From: Cryobacterium sp. PH31-L1
GTDB taxonomy: Bacteria > Actinomycetota > Actinomycetes > Actinomycetales > Microbacteriaceae
Length of the DNA stretch: 64,000 nucleotides
Assembly (NCBI RefSeq): GCF_030063145.1
Contig: NZ_JASISM010000006.1
Coordinates: 124,001-188,000 of the forward strand
Reading direction: 5' to 3'
The notes beneath the pieces were generated by a model that saw only the letters and a program-made list of their open reading frames with translations, ran no database searches and was not told where the DNA came from. A program made the translations under genes and the position numbers. Positions 50,252-57,677 of the stretch are shown here, in pieces. Every line of letters starts with the position of its first letter. Within the stretch, counting starts at the first letter, position 1.

Positions 50252-51142
50252 GTGAACAAAGATGTTTCGGGCTTGGATATCAACTTGAGAGCTGTGAGCG
50301 CTTTCGTCACGGTCATGGGAGAAGGTCATTTTGGCCGGGCGGCCGCGAGCATGTTTGTGACGGCTCCGGCTCTGAGTCAACAGATTCGTCGTCTCGAGCA
50401 ATCGTTGGGCTTTCGGCTGATCAAGCGAGACTCGCACCCGCTGACGCTGACGGCCGCCGGAGTGGCGTTCATGCCACACGCCTGCCGGCTGCTCGATTCC
50501 GCGCAGGAGGCAGCCCTCGATCTGGCCCGTTTTGCTCGCAGTCGCGATCACACCCTGCGGGTGGGCTTCATCGTCGGCGGCACGCAGCACGCGACGGCAC
50601 TGCTGCGTCGTTTGAGCAACCGCATCGAGCTCAAGCAGCTGAGCTGGCCTGAGCAGTTGACCGCCGTAGCCAACGGAACGGTTGACGCATCGTTTGTGAT
50701 TCCGCCTATTCCGCTCGTCGACGGCCTGACCCTGGAGCCGATCGGAACGGAGCCCCGGGTTGTTGCCGTACATCGTGAGCATCCGCTCGTGGGCAGCGCC
50801 TCCGTGTCGATCAATGACCTGGACGATGATGAGCACGTCGGAGCCGACCACATGACTCCGGACTGGATGAATTGGTGGGCGGTCGACCCGCGCCCCAGCG
50901 GACGACCCGTGCGTTACGGACCGATAATCCACACGATGGATGAAGAGTTGCAGTTGGTCGCTACCGGCCGCGCCATTGCGATCACTACATCTTCAATCGC
51001 GTCGTACTACTCCGGGGCGGATGTCGAGTTCATCCCCGTTCGCGACATCGAACCCTGCGTGATCATGCTCTGCACGAGAACCGGGGACGACCACCCCGGA
51101 GTCAGGGAGCTGCGCAGTGCGAGTTTGGCGCTCATGCCCTAG
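50252..51142 (+). CDS. LysR-family transcriptional regulator
   Basis: 296 residues from GTG 50252 with AAGGAGGG at 50236-50243; the longer frame upstream is a shadow. The N-terminal winged helix-turn-helix is clear (LRAVSAFVTVMGEGHFGRAAASMFVTAPALSQQIRRLEQSLGFRLIKRDSHPLTLTAAG), followed by a periplasmic-binding-like effector domain. The divergent orientation to the SDR-monooxygenase pair is the standard LysR arrangement and implies it activates them. It is the rightmost gene of the catabolic island. Confidence 0.87.
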   Translation: MNKDVSGLDINLRAVSAFVTVMGEGHFGRAAASMFVTAPALSQQIRRLEQSLGFRLIKRDSHPLTLTAAGVAFMPHACRLLDSAQEAALDLARFARSRDHTLRVGFIVGGTQHATALLRRLSNRIELKQLSWPEQLTAVANGTVDASFVIPPIPLVDGLTLEPIGTEPRVVAVHREHPLVGSASVSINDLDDDEHVGADHMTPDWMNWWAVDPRPSGRPVRYGPIIHTMDEELQLVATGRAIAITTSSIASYYSGADVEFIPVRDIEPCVIMLCTRTGDDHPGVRELRSASLALMP

Positions 51143-51237
51143 GGCTGCTTCTTGTGGCGTCGACAGTTGACGTTGGTCACCGCAGTAAGCGATCCGTTTC
51201 AGATTTCATGCCACCGTTTTGTTGGCGGCTTCGATAC

Positions 51238-51513
51238 TTATCGGGCCGTTAAAGTGGACCCGACTCCAAGTAGAAAATTCACCCAAGCAACACCTGCGCC
51301 CGCGAGTGCCGCGGCGCCACACGCGACCAAGAGCCCGACCCGAGCTCTTGTTGCCATGTGATGGTTACCGTGCACCGAGGCGAGGGCCCACGTCACCCCG
51401 CTGGTGATCATCATCAGCACCGCGATGATGAGCACGAACGTCAGCAGGGCGCCGACGACGCTTTTCAGCTCTAAAGCGCCACCGACGGCACCGAAGTCGG
51501 GAAACACGTCCAT
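51238..51513 (-). CDS. DUF6112-like small membrane protein (second copy)
   Basis: 91 residues from ATG 51513, whose A is the last base of the preceding gene's TGA (TGATG coupling). Two hydrophobic helices (VVGALLTFVLIIAVLMMITSGVTWALA and VGLLVACGAAALAGAGVAWVNFLLGV) around a His/Arg loop parallel the protein at 26698-26967. It probably also belongs to the secretion channel or pilus. It is the last conjugation gene before the catabolic island. Confidence 0.7.
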   Translation of the reverse strand: MDVFPDFGAVGGALELKSVVGALLTFVLIIAVLMMITSGVTWALASVHGNHHMATRARVGLLVACGAAALAGAGVAWVNFLLGVGSTLTAR

Positions 51514-52628
51514 CACGCCACCGGGCATCCGCTGGTCGCTTCGGTCAGATCGGCGGCACCGTGGGCGGCCAGCCAGTCGACCGTGTTCACGGCAGGCTGA
51601 CTCGACCCACCCGGATGGATCTCCAGATGCAAATGCGGCCCGGTCGATTTGCCCGCGGACCCGACGTCGCCAATGTGCTGGCCGGGGACCACGCTGTCGC
51701 CGACCGCGACGTGCATGCCCTGCTCGTACATGTGCGCGTAGTACGAGGTGACCCGCTCGCCGCCGACCGTGTGCTCGATGGTGATCAGTCCGCCGTAGGT
51801 GCCACGTTGCCCGGCGAAGCTCACGACGCCGTCGGCGACCGCGAGGATCGGCGTGCCCAATGGCGCCGCGAGATCACTTCCCGCGTGAAAACGCCGCTCA
51901 CCCGTGTACGGATCGATACGCCACCCAAAACTGTCAGTGTTCGTGTACGAGCCAGCGGGCAGCGGAAACACGACCCGCGACGACTCGACAACGCTCGAAG
52001 ACCGAGTGAGCGCAACCAGAATCGCTTCTGCAACCGGCTCAAAGTTCGCGTACCGATCCGGATAGGCACTGACCTCTACGGCCTGTGCCGCCGTGCCCGG
52101 CTCGAGCATCTGCCAGCCGGGGACGTCGAGCAGCCCGCGAGGCGACCCGGCGTTCGGCCCTGACGCTCCACCGAAGAACGCCCGCGCCTGGTACTCCGCG
52201 TCCATGAGCTCAGCGACCGTTCCCCAGCCCGAGGAGGGCCGCATCTGAAACAGCCCCAGCGAGTCGTGATCTGAACCGACCCCGTCGTGAGGGTAGGAAG
52301 CGGACTCCGGATACGCGCCGGTATTGGCCAACAGACGCAAGGCTGACTCCGTGAGCGCGGCCATCAACGCCACGAGCACACCTGCGCGTCCGACCTCGGC
52401 CGTTTGCCCGCCCACAGTGATGATCGTTCCCGCATGGGTCAGCTGGCGCCGATTCAAAATGACTGATCGGCCGCCTAAAGTCCGGGCGGTGAGCGAGTCA
52501 GGAATCGTCCAGACGGTCAGCGATCCGCACGAGCTCGCCACCGTGGTCACCAGCGCGGCCACGCCCAGCAGACCACCCAGTGGGCAAGCGAGCATCAGCA
52601 CCACGACAAGACCGATGAGCTTCTTCAT
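51513..52628 (-). CDS. Conjugation-associated M23 peptidase with lysozyme-like domain
   Basis: 371 residues with an N-terminal membrane or signal segment (LIGLVVVLMLACPLGGLLGVAALV). The middle part (about 85-215: ALTESALRLLANTGAYPESASYPHDGVGSDHDSLGLFQMRPSSGWG) looks like a lytic-transglycosylase-like domain. The C-terminal part is an M23 metallopeptidase with HAGSDLAAPLGTPILAV and HLHLEIH zinc ligands. Such two-domain enzymes open the cell wall for the Gram-positive secretion channel. It is transcribed four bases after the gene upstream. Confidence 0.87.
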   Translation of the reverse strand: MKKLIGLVVVLMLACPLGGLLGVAALVTTVASSCGSLTVWTIPDSLTARTLGGRSVILNRRQLTHAGTIITVGGQTAEVGRAGVLVALMAALTESALRLLANTGAYPESASYPHDGVGSDHDSLGLFQMRPSSGWGTVAELMDAEYQARAFFGGASGPNAGSPRGLLDVPGWQMLEPGTAAQAVEVSAYPDRYANFEPVAEAILVALTRSSSVVESSRVVFPLPAGSYTNTDSFGWRIDPYTGERRFHAGSDLAAPLGTPILAVADGVVSFAGQRGTYGGLITIEHTVGGERVTSYYAHMYEQGMHVAVGDSVVPGQHIGDVGSAGKSTGPHLHLEIHPGGSSQPAVNTVDWLAAHGAADLTEATSGCPVA

Positions 52629-52631
52629 CGC

Positions 52632-53279
52632 TCACTCCAGCGGATGGTCGAGCTTCGACAGGCGCAGCAGCGTGCACGACTCCTGGCCCGGGCACACCAC
52701 GAAGACCGTGAACGACACCCGCCGCTCCGTACGAACGAGATCGGTGTCCCACGTTCCCGCGCGATGACGGGTTCCCACGACCGTGAGCGCGGCAGCACCC
52801 AGTGGAATCTGGCCGGGCGCCGCCTGATCCAGCGCGGTCGCCCACGCAGCCGGCACGGTCACCGACTCCACGTCGAGCCACTGCCGCGTGCCATACGAAG
52901 CGAGACGCTGCCACATCTCAGCGCCCGGAAGGTAGTCCCGCACGTCGGCGGCCAGAGCTGCCGCTTCCTCCGCATCGGCCACGTCCACCAGAACCTGCGC
53001 CCAGTCGGCCAGGCCAGCATCCTGACGCGTGTCCCAATCAAACAGCGCGTGCGCAACACTGCGCGCAAACAGCTCAGGGCTCGACGTTTCGAGTATCGGC
53101 TGCGGTTGGTCGGTTGGCACGACCGCTACAGCGGATGCCGTTGGCGCGGGCCGGGCCGGCGGGCTCGCTTTCGCCGGCCCGCGGACCAGCCCAACCAACC
53201 CAATGACTGCCAGCACGATCAGCGCGATGCCAGCACCCACGATGGCGAGGGCAAGTCGACGGCGGCGAAAGATCTGCAT
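52632..53279 (-). CDS. Membrane-anchored conjugation protein
   Basis: 215 residues with one N-terminal membrane helix (LALAIVGAGIALIVLAVIGLVGLV), a Pro/Ala-rich linker and an extracytoplasmic domain ending VSFTVFVVCPGQESCTLLRLSKLDHPLE with two Cys. The architecture is like TcpC/VirB8-type proteins of Gram-positive systems, but I cannot confirm homology. It lies in the operon between the ParB-like and M23 genes. Confidence 0.6.
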   Translation of the reverse strand: MQIFRRRRLALAIVGAGIALIVLAVIGLVGLVRGPAKASPPARPAPTASAVAVVPTDQPQPILETSSPELFARSVAHALFDWDTRQDAGLADWAQVLVDVADAEEAAALAADVRDYLPGAEMWQRLASYGTRQWLDVESVTVPAAWATALDQAAPGQIPLGAAALTVVGTRHRAGTWDTDLVRTERRVSFTVFVVCPGQESCTLLRLSKLDHPLE

Positions 53280-53288
53280 GGTGGGCTC

Positions 53289-54311
53289 CTATCTAATGCG
53301 GGAAACGGTGGCGGAGACCGGCGCGACGGTGGGGGAGTCGCGGAGGGTGCGCATCCGCTCGAAGAAGGCGACGGTGCCGACAAGGGTTGCTTGGAACTGG
53401 CCCCATTGGTCGTCGGTGAGTTCGGCGGCGACCTCGGCCTCGTCGTAGCGCAGCCACCAGTCGCGCAGGTCGTTCCAGAGGAAGACGAAAGAACGCGTGG
53501 GCAATATTGAGTCGGCCGCAGCTACAGGGCGGGCCTTCTGGGCGCGCTTCGCTGTCTTCGCGCGGGCGAGTGCCTCCCGGGCCAGCTGCTCGAGGTCGGC
53601 GGAACGCCCGGCAGTAGGTGCAACTGGAACCAGCGACCGAATGGGCGTCTCCGCCGCGACGCGGTCAACCTCGGCCGCAACCCTCTCGTGCGCAGCTGCT
53701 ACCGATCCGCCGTTCTGAATCACCGCCAGTTCCTCCCTCGCGCGCGTGCGCAGCGTCTCGTCGAGACTCTCGTCGTCCGCCATCCGCTGCAGATGGCCGA
53801 TGCGTTCTAACGTCGTATAGGAGCGCCGACCGGTTACAAGAAGGGCTGCCTGCGCGCGAACGCGATCAATCTGCTGCGGTTGTGCCACCGTGGCACCACC
53901 GTCTGATCTGGGCTTTTCTGAGCCGAAGCGTGTTGCGGCTTGGCGCCGCTGGGCATCCTCAGCGAGAAGCGTCTTCACTTCGCGATACAGGGCGGCCGCT
54001 TCGGTGGGGGCGAAGGCCTTGTGCAGGGCGTTGTCGTCCTGCTCGGCAAGTAACTGGGCGAGGTGGTCCGAAATGCCGGAGCGTACCCAGACATTGAGTT
54101 TGCGCACGCCGAGCTGCCGAAGCGCCGCCAACCGGCGGGCACCGCAGATGAGAGTGCCGTCGGGCGTCACCGTGATCGGCTGCAGCAGTCCCTGCCGCTC
54201 GATCGAAGCGGCGAGCGCGTCGATGTCGCCGAGATCCGTGCGATGCCGCGACCCGATGCGGATGGAGTCGATCGACCGCTCCAACTCGATGTGTCCCGGA
54301 GTGATGGTCAT
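53289..54311 (-). CDS. ParB/Spo0J-like nuclease-domain protein
   Basis: 340 residues. The N-terminal ParB domain is clear (RTDLGDIDALAASIERQGLLQPITVTPDGTLICGARRLAALRQLGVRKLNVWV, including the GxRR-type box), followed by a KorB-like helical region (LAEQDDNALHKAFAPTEAAALYREVKTLL). The C-terminal third is unassigned. On ICEs such proteins may stabilise or regulate the element. No ParA partner is in the window. It overlaps the preceding gene by four bases. Confidence 0.82.
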   Translation of the reverse strand: MTITPGHIELERSIDSIRIGSRHRTDLGDIDALAASIERQGLLQPITVTPDGTLICGARRLAALRQLGVRKLNVWVRSGISDHLAQLLAEQDDNALHKAFAPTEAAALYREVKTLLAEDAQRRQAATRFGSEKPRSDGGATVAQPQQIDRVRAQAALLVTGRRSYTTLERIGHLQRMADDESLDETLRTRAREELAVIQNGGSVAAAHERVAAEVDRVAAETPIRSLVPVAPTAGRSADLEQLAREALARAKTAKRAQKARPVAAADSILPTRSFVFLWNDLRDWWLRYDEAEVAAELTDDQWGQFQATLVGTVAFFERMRTLRDSPTVAPVSATVSRIR

Positions 54312-55168
54312 GCGAACACCCGTGGCGAGTGCAGAACGATGTCGGAGACCAGGTCGTCATCGCCGAGCAGCGCGTGCAGCGGCTCGCCGACCAGCAAGCG
54401 CAAGAGGATGCCGCGCCCGGCCGCGGTGTGCGCGTGCAGCGAGTTGCCGGATCCCAAAAGGGTTCGCAGCATGCTCATCCAGGCCGGCTGCGAAACGTCG
54501 AGCAAAGCGCGAGCGGCGTAGTCGCGGCGAAGCGACTCGAAGGCCGACGGGCGAGACGTAGCATCCGCTAACCGGCTGCAGACGTACTCGATGCCGTCGC
54601 GGGCGCGGTCTGCCGGCCAGCCGAGCAGTGTGAAGAGAGAGATCGCATTTTCAACGGCCAGAGACACCTCAACCAGCGGCTCCTCCTCGTCCAATTTGTC
54701 GGCCTGATTGACGCTGAACGCAGGGTGATATTCCGGCAGGGCATGCTCGCGATCGCTGAAGCGTTCGGCATCGTGAAACACCGACACCTGGGGCCGCCGC
54801 GCCTGGTGCACTGAGCAGAGCAGGCCGCGGGCGCGTTCCTCGGCGATGCAGGTCACCTGCACGGCTCGGGTGACGATGGCCCACGGGTCGTCGGCGCGCA
54901 ATGTCGAGGGTGCCCGCATCGCGTCAAAGGCGGCCGCGGCAGCCTCCCACGGGTCGAGGAAGTGCTTGCGCGCCAGCCCGGCGTAGCGCTGGGCGGTGAA
55001 CTGCATGAGTTCGGAAGCCTCGGGGTCGCTGCGCCAGCGGGCGCCGCCATCCGCTTGAAGTCGTGCGAGCAGCCGGCGCAGGCCTTCGGATTCGCGAAAA
55101 GTCATCGTCGCGGCACCTCCCGTCGAGTCGGTGTGTGTTGCCGTGTTCAACAGGATGCTCATGGTCAC
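54308..55168 (-). CDS. Conserved ICE protein, sigma-factor-region-like
   Basis: 286 residues from ATG 55168; an internal ATG at 55105 has a better GGGAGGT ribosome site and may be the true start. The stretch FTAQRYAGLARKHFLDPWEAAAAAFDAMR then DDPWAIVTRAVQVTCIAEERARGLL vaguely resembles region 2 of sigma factors, but this is only an impression. It occurs here between primase and ParB genes and overlaps both neighbours by four bases. Confidence 0.6.
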   Translation of the reverse strand: MTMSILLNTATHTDSTGGAATMTFRESEGLRRLLARLQADGGARWRSDPEASELMQFTAQRYAGLARKHFLDPWEAAAAAFDAMRAPSTLRADDPWAIVTRAVQVTCIAEERARGLLCSVHQARRPQVSVFHDAERFSDREHALPEYHPAFSVNQADKLDEEEPLVEVSLAVENAISLFTLLGWPADRARDGIEYVCSRLADATSRPSAFESLRRDYAARALLDVSQPAWMSMLRTLLGSGNSLHAHTAAGRGILLRLLVGEPLHALLGDDDLVSDIVLHSPRVFA

Positions 55169-55554
55169 GCCCGCCCGAAAGCGTCGCGGCCGATCTGTGC
55201 ACGGTCTCGCACCGCTCCGAACTCGGAGAGGGGAGCCAGCCGGGCGGCCCGCGCGCGAATCGCCCGCACGGCGGTGACGGGTGCCCGTCGAATCTGCCGC
55301 ACGGAGTTGGCTTGAAAGTCGATGCCGCGGCCGGCGATGCGTCCGGCGCCCAGATTGAGCAGATCCGCCGCGCGAATCCAGGTGACGGCAGGGTGCGAGG
55401 AGGTCCGGGCTGCTGGCGGCAAACTCGAGGTGCCGCCTCGAGCGCGCGTTGCGAGGCGCGATTTCTCCTCCAGCACGGCGTGCAGCGGATGCCGCTCGCC
55501 ACCGGCATCGACGCTGGTCGCGCCGTGTGACTTATCGAAGTCGTCTACATCCAT
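55165..55554 (-). CDS. Hypothetical protein of the ICE replication/transfer operon
   Basis: 129 residues from ATG 55554 behind AAAGGAG; the longer frame overlaps the primase gene and is rejected. The basic C-terminal half (VTWIRAADLLNLGAGRIAGRGIDFQANSVRQIRRAPVTAVRAIRARAARLAPLSEFG) could bind nucleic acid. No family recognised. Four-base overlap with the next gene. Confidence 0.6.
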   Translation of the reverse strand: MDVDDFDKSHGATSVDAGGERHPLHAVLEEKSRLATRARGGTSSLPPAARTSSHPAVTWIRAADLLNLGAGRIAGRGIDFQANSVRQIRRAPVTAVRAIRARAARLAPLSEFGAVRDRAQIGRDAFGRA

Positions 55555-55594
55555 CACTTCATCTCCTTTGGGTTGGTGATTTGAACAGAGCCAT

Positions 55595-56476
55595 TCATGA
55601 CAGGCAGGGCGGGTCGCCGCGTCTGGTTGCCGGGGCGGGTCTGTCGAACGCTTGCGCACTGCCAGGGGCGCGACGGCTCGCCGAGCTGATCGTCGTGAGA
55701 ATCTCGCGCTCGTCGAGGCCAGCAGTCTGGGCGGATGGGCCGAGCGCGGCCTCAACGTCTGCGGGGGCGAGTCCCGCCTCGACTAGGCGGCAGGCCGCCC
55801 AGAACAGCCCACTGTTACGCTCGCCCTCCTGCAGGTTGCTCACCCATTGCGCGAGCCGGCTCGGCTCCGGCGCCCTGGCGACTGATGCCCGTGTCCCCGT
55901 TCGCGGCGGCCTCGGGTCGATGAAGCTGCGGAGCGCAACGGCGTCGACCGGCTGCGCGCTGGCTGCCGACAGCGAATGCAGCCGATAGCTGGCGCGACCG
56001 GTGTCCGTCGCCAGTGTCGAGGGCGGCACGACGACGTAGCCGCCGTCCCCGCGAAAGTCGATGTGCGCGTTCGCCGCCTGCCAACATCGCTGCGGCCGAT
56101 CTGCGATCGCGGCAAAGTACGCGTGCATTCCACCCGACGGAGTACGCACCCGGGCGAGCTCGCCGTCGACCAGCCCGGCTGCGGTAGCCCGCTCGAACGC
56201 GGCGAAGCCGGCATCCGTTTTGGTCACGTCGATGTCGACGACGTCGATGCCCGACGCGCTGCCCGTCGGCATGCCGATGTTCGCACCCGGCCACCGCGTC
56301 CACCAGGCCTGCACCTGTTCAACATCGCGGCTGGCATCGTGAAACCCCGCAGGCGTTAGCGGATGCTTACCCTCCGGCACACACGGAAACACCGGAATCC
56401 CCGCCCGGGCAAAAGCAAGTGCGGCATCCCGCACCGGCAGTCGTCTCGAAGCTAGCAACACCTCAGCAACGCCCAT
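55595..56476 (-). CDS. Bifunctional DNA primase/polymerase (Prim-Pol)
   Basis: 293 residues from ATG 56476, six bases after GGAG; earlier in-frame ATGs lack ribosome sites. The Prim-Pol domain occupies most of the first 180 residues: ALAFARAGIPVFPCVPEGKHPLT, WWTRWPGANIGMPTG, catalytic Asp pair in IDVVDIDV, RTPSGGMHAYF and FRGDGGYVVVPPS. The C-terminal part may be a short helical PriCT-like region. It would prime the complementary strand of the transferred or replicating element. First gene of the minus-strand operon, divergent from the EspR-like regulator. Confidence 0.85.
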   Translation of the reverse strand: MGVAEVLLASRRLPVRDAALAFARAGIPVFPCVPEGKHPLTPAGFHDASRDVEQVQAWWTRWPGANIGMPTGSASGIDVVDIDVTKTDAGFAAFERATAAGLVDGELARVRTPSGGMHAYFAAIADRPQRCWQAANAHIDFRGDGGYVVVPPSTLATDTGRASYRLHSLSAASAQPVDAVALRSFIDPRPPRTGTRASVARAPEPSRLAQWVSNLQEGERNSGLFWAACRLVEAGLAPADVEAALGPSAQTAGLDEREILTTISSASRRAPGSAQAFDRPAPATRRGDPPCLS

Positions 56477-56610
56477 CAGACACTCCGAACGCGGAGCCAT
56501 ACGTGCCAATTCACAACAATCACCTTCCCGAAGGACTGCCACGCAGGCGTGGCTCGATGACACGAAGGTGAATCTCGCTTCGCTAAGGCGTTCGGCGAGA
56601 AAGCTCCGTG

Positions 56611-56713
56611 TTGAGCATGCTCAATATCAATTCACGGTCTGGTTTAGCACCACCTTTGAGCATGCGCAACCCTTGATTTGATCATGCTCAAAGAGTATGT
56701 TGAGCATGCGTAA
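56611..56713. promoter_or_regulatory. Array of four TTGAGCATGCTCAA-type operators
   Basis: Copies lie at 56611-56624 (perfect palindrome), 56656-56669 (one change), 56678-56691 (one change) and 56700-56713 (two changes). A degenerate half-site lies near 56718-56732. The last three are spaced exactly 22 bases, two DNA turns. The array fills the intergenic region between the primase operon and the EspR-like gene, so the latter's product is the obvious candidate to bind and control both directions. Confidence 0.8.
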
Positions 56714-56746
56714 CATCCTGAGCATTGATCAATTCAAGGAAGTCCC

Positions 56747-57205
56747 ATGCCAGACGACGAGAGCACGACAGCCGCGGAGGATCTCGCAAAGCGCCTGCGC
56801 CTGCTGCTCGACGTTGCCGAGGCTGAGACGGGCAGCGAGCCGACGTTCGCTCAGATTGCGGCATTCCTAGAAACGCGCGGCACGAACCTCTCGCGTTCGC
56901 GCTGGACCTACATCATCAACGGCCACCGGTACGTTCAAGACCGCGCGCTGTTCGAAGGCCTCGCTGCCTACTTCGACGTCGACCCGGCTTTCCTCGCTGG
57001 CTCGGAGGGCGCCGCGACCCCGGCCAAGGTCAGCGCCCAACTCGATCTCGTGCGTTCCATGCGTGCGGCCCGAGTCAAGTCCTACGCGGCACGTACACTG
57101 GGAGACATCTCTCCTAACGCTCTACGGGCGATCAGCAAATTTTTGGATGCGGAAGTCGCGCAGAGCCCGCCAGATGAAACCCCACCCGCGTCCGGAGGGA
57201 ATTGA
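56747..57205 (+). CDS. EspR-like XRE-family regulator
   Basis: 152 residues from ATG 56747 with AAGGAAG upstream. A helix-turn-helix (SEPTFAQIAAFLETRGTNLSRSRWTYIINGHRYVQDRALFEGLAAYFDVDPAFLAG) is followed by a C-terminal helical dimerisation part (LVRSMRAARVKSYAARTLGDISPNALRAISKFLDAEV). Order and spacing resemble mycobacterial EspR and related nucleoid-associated regulators. It probably binds the adjacent operator array and switches the ICE transfer operon. It is followed by an ImmA/IrrE-like peptidase gene, the usual inactivator of such repressors. Confidence 0.8.
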   Translation: MPDDESTTAAEDLAKRLRLLLDVAEAETGSEPTFAQIAAFLETRGTNLSRSRWTYIINGHRYVQDRALFEGLAAYFDVDPAFLAGSEGAATPAKVSAQLDLVRSMRAARVKSYAARTLGDISPNALRAISKFLDAEVAQSPPDETPPASGGN

Positions 57206-57212
57206 GACGGCA

Positions 57213-57677
57213 GTGAACAACACAGCGAGTGTGGCGACAGCCGTCGACGAACTCGCCTTAGGCGAGACCTTCACCTTCGACGAGCTCGTTATGGCCGTGC
57301 AGCGCAACCGGGGACGACAACTGCGAATAGTCGAACTCGCAGAACTCGGCGTGCACGATGGTCTGTGCGCCGTCTGGCTCGGAGCCGAAGACCAAGATCT
57401 CATCCTCCACGCTCACAGCGACTCGGCGCTGCATCGCCAGCAGTTCGTGTTGCACGAGCTGGCCCACATGATCCTCGGTCACAAGTTCGACGAGTATGCC
57501 GAAGCTGCCGATTTCTTGCTCCCCGACATCCCGAAAGAGACCCGACGGCGATTGCTCAGACGTCAAAATCTCGACTCCGCCGAAGAAGTTCAGGCCGAGA
57601 CCCTTGCCGACATTTTCGCCGCAGCAATCAGACGGTCAATGAGAAACTCCTCCCGATTCGCGGAGATTTTCGGATGA
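57213..57677 (+). CDS. ImmA/IrrE-family metallopeptidase
   Basis: 154 residues from GTG 57213, eight bases after the regulator stop with GGAGGG upstream; an ATG at 57174 inside the previous gene is an alternative. The zincin motif HELAH is at 81-85, with the downstream Glu-containing EAADFLLPDIP. In ICEBs1, ImmA cleaves the ImmR repressor to turn on excision and transfer; the same job is inferred here for the EspR-like protein. Its stop overlaps the next start (ATGA). Confidence 0.83.
   Translation: MNNTASVATAVDELALGETFTFDELVMAVQRNRGRQLRIVELAELGVHDGLCAVWLGAEDQDLILHAHSDSALHRQQFVLHELAHMILGHKFDEYAEAADFLLPDIPKETRRRLLRRQNLDSAEEVQAETLADIFAAAIRRSMRNSSRFAEIFG

Noticed and set aside
56611..56713. TTGAGCATGCTCAA copies as plasmid iterons or an origin
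   Set aside because: No Rep protein is adjacent, the units are palindromic rather than direct iterons, and they lie in the promoter of a DNA-binding regulator. An oriT or origin role was not excluded but has less support.
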